In this document: positions 5,481-5,498 of the stretch, piece after piece
Layout of the letters: each line of letters opens with the position of its first letter
Numbering within the stretch: the first letter of the stretch is position 1
Source: an uncultured Sutterella sp.
GTDB lineage: Bacteria; Pseudomonadota; Gammaproteobacteria; Burkholderiales; Burkholderiaceae_F
Direction of reading: 5' to 3'
Length of the DNA stretch: 5,498 nucleotides
Assembly (NCBI GenBank): GCA_937943605.1
Contig: CALEAW010000017.1
Location: forward strand, 1-5,498
The notes under the pieces: model-generated
Told to the model about the DNA's origin: nothing
The model's database searches: none
Seen by the model: only the letters and a program-made list of their open reading frames with translations
Made by a program: the position numbers and the translations under genes

Positions 5481-5495
5481 ATCATTGACAATGAT
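5481..5495. promoter_or_regulatory. 15-bp palindrome containing a TTGACA hexamer, possible operator of a divergent promoter
   Basis: ATCATTG-A-CAATGAT is a perfect 7-1-7 dyad. Within it lies TTGACA (5485-5490) on the plus strand, the exact sigma-70 -35 consensus, only 8 bases before the window ends, so any -10 would be outside. The minus-strand reading TTGTCA is a poorer -35 with no good -10 before hemH. GATCAA occurs on either side (5475-5480 and 5493-5498). The arrangement suggests a repressor site over a divergent promoter, but the regulator is not identifiable and chance is not excluded. Confidence 0.3.
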
Positions 5496-5498
5496 CAA

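Noticed and set aside
5460..5490. Sigma-70 promoter for hemH on the minus strand using TTGTCA
   Set aside because: At 16-18 nt spacing the -10 candidates (TAGGAA, AGGAAA, GAAATT) match TATAAT poorly, so I cannot name a hemH promoter.

Overview
The window is a compact heat-shock and haem locus from a proteobacterium, with every recognised gene on the minus strand. Transcription therefore runs from right to left: hemH (ferrochelatase), grpE, dnaK, dnaJ, then an unseen gene whose start codon appears to sit at the left edge. The DnaK, GrpE and DnaJ sequences are typically proteobacterial, and dnaK and grpE each carry a sigma-32 (RpoH) type promoter. I see no CIRCE operator. A hemH-grpE-dnaK-dnaJ order is usual in Betaproteobacteria (Burkholderiales). 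Roughly balanced base composition and protein style make a Sutterellaceae-like member plausible, but that placement is inference.

Layout. Bases 5384-5498 are the hemH upstream region, with a 15-bp palindrome containing a TTGACA hexamer at the right edge and a hairpin over the hemH ribosome-binding site. hemH (4337-5383) ends 8 bp before the -35 of a consensus sigma-32 promoter (4301-4328) that drives grpE (3619-4218), and no terminator separates the two genes. grpE ends in a strong terminator (3568-3599). dnaK (1398-3311) has its own sigma-32 promoter (3466-3492) and a leader of about 150 nt. The dnaK-dnaJ gap (1245-1397) holds two strong hairpins with related arms, probably a partial terminator or attenuator. 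dnaJ (96-1244) ends at a strong terminator (51-90). Beyond it a hairpin (3-47) encloses a ribosome-binding site and the first base of an ATG at bases 3-1.

Function. DnaK, DnaJ and GrpE form the Hsp70 cycle: DnaJ delivers clients and stimulates ATP hydrolysis, and GrpE exchanges nucleotide. The two sigma-32 promoters have the same 13-nt spacer and near-identical -10 elements, which would co-induce grpE and dnaK-dnaJ on heat shock. The terminator after grpE and the hairpins after dnaK could set the protein ratios. Read-through from hemH could supply basal GrpE.

The genes themselves are ordinary. The points worth a second look are in RNA structure and one protein tail: hairpins that could hide ribosome-binding sites (left edge, hemH, possibly grpE), a pair of hairpins with exchangeable arms between dnaK and dnaJ, and a four-cysteine cluster in the GrpE tail. 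I found no convincing new multi-gene system, mobile element, CRISPR array, tRNA or rRNA.
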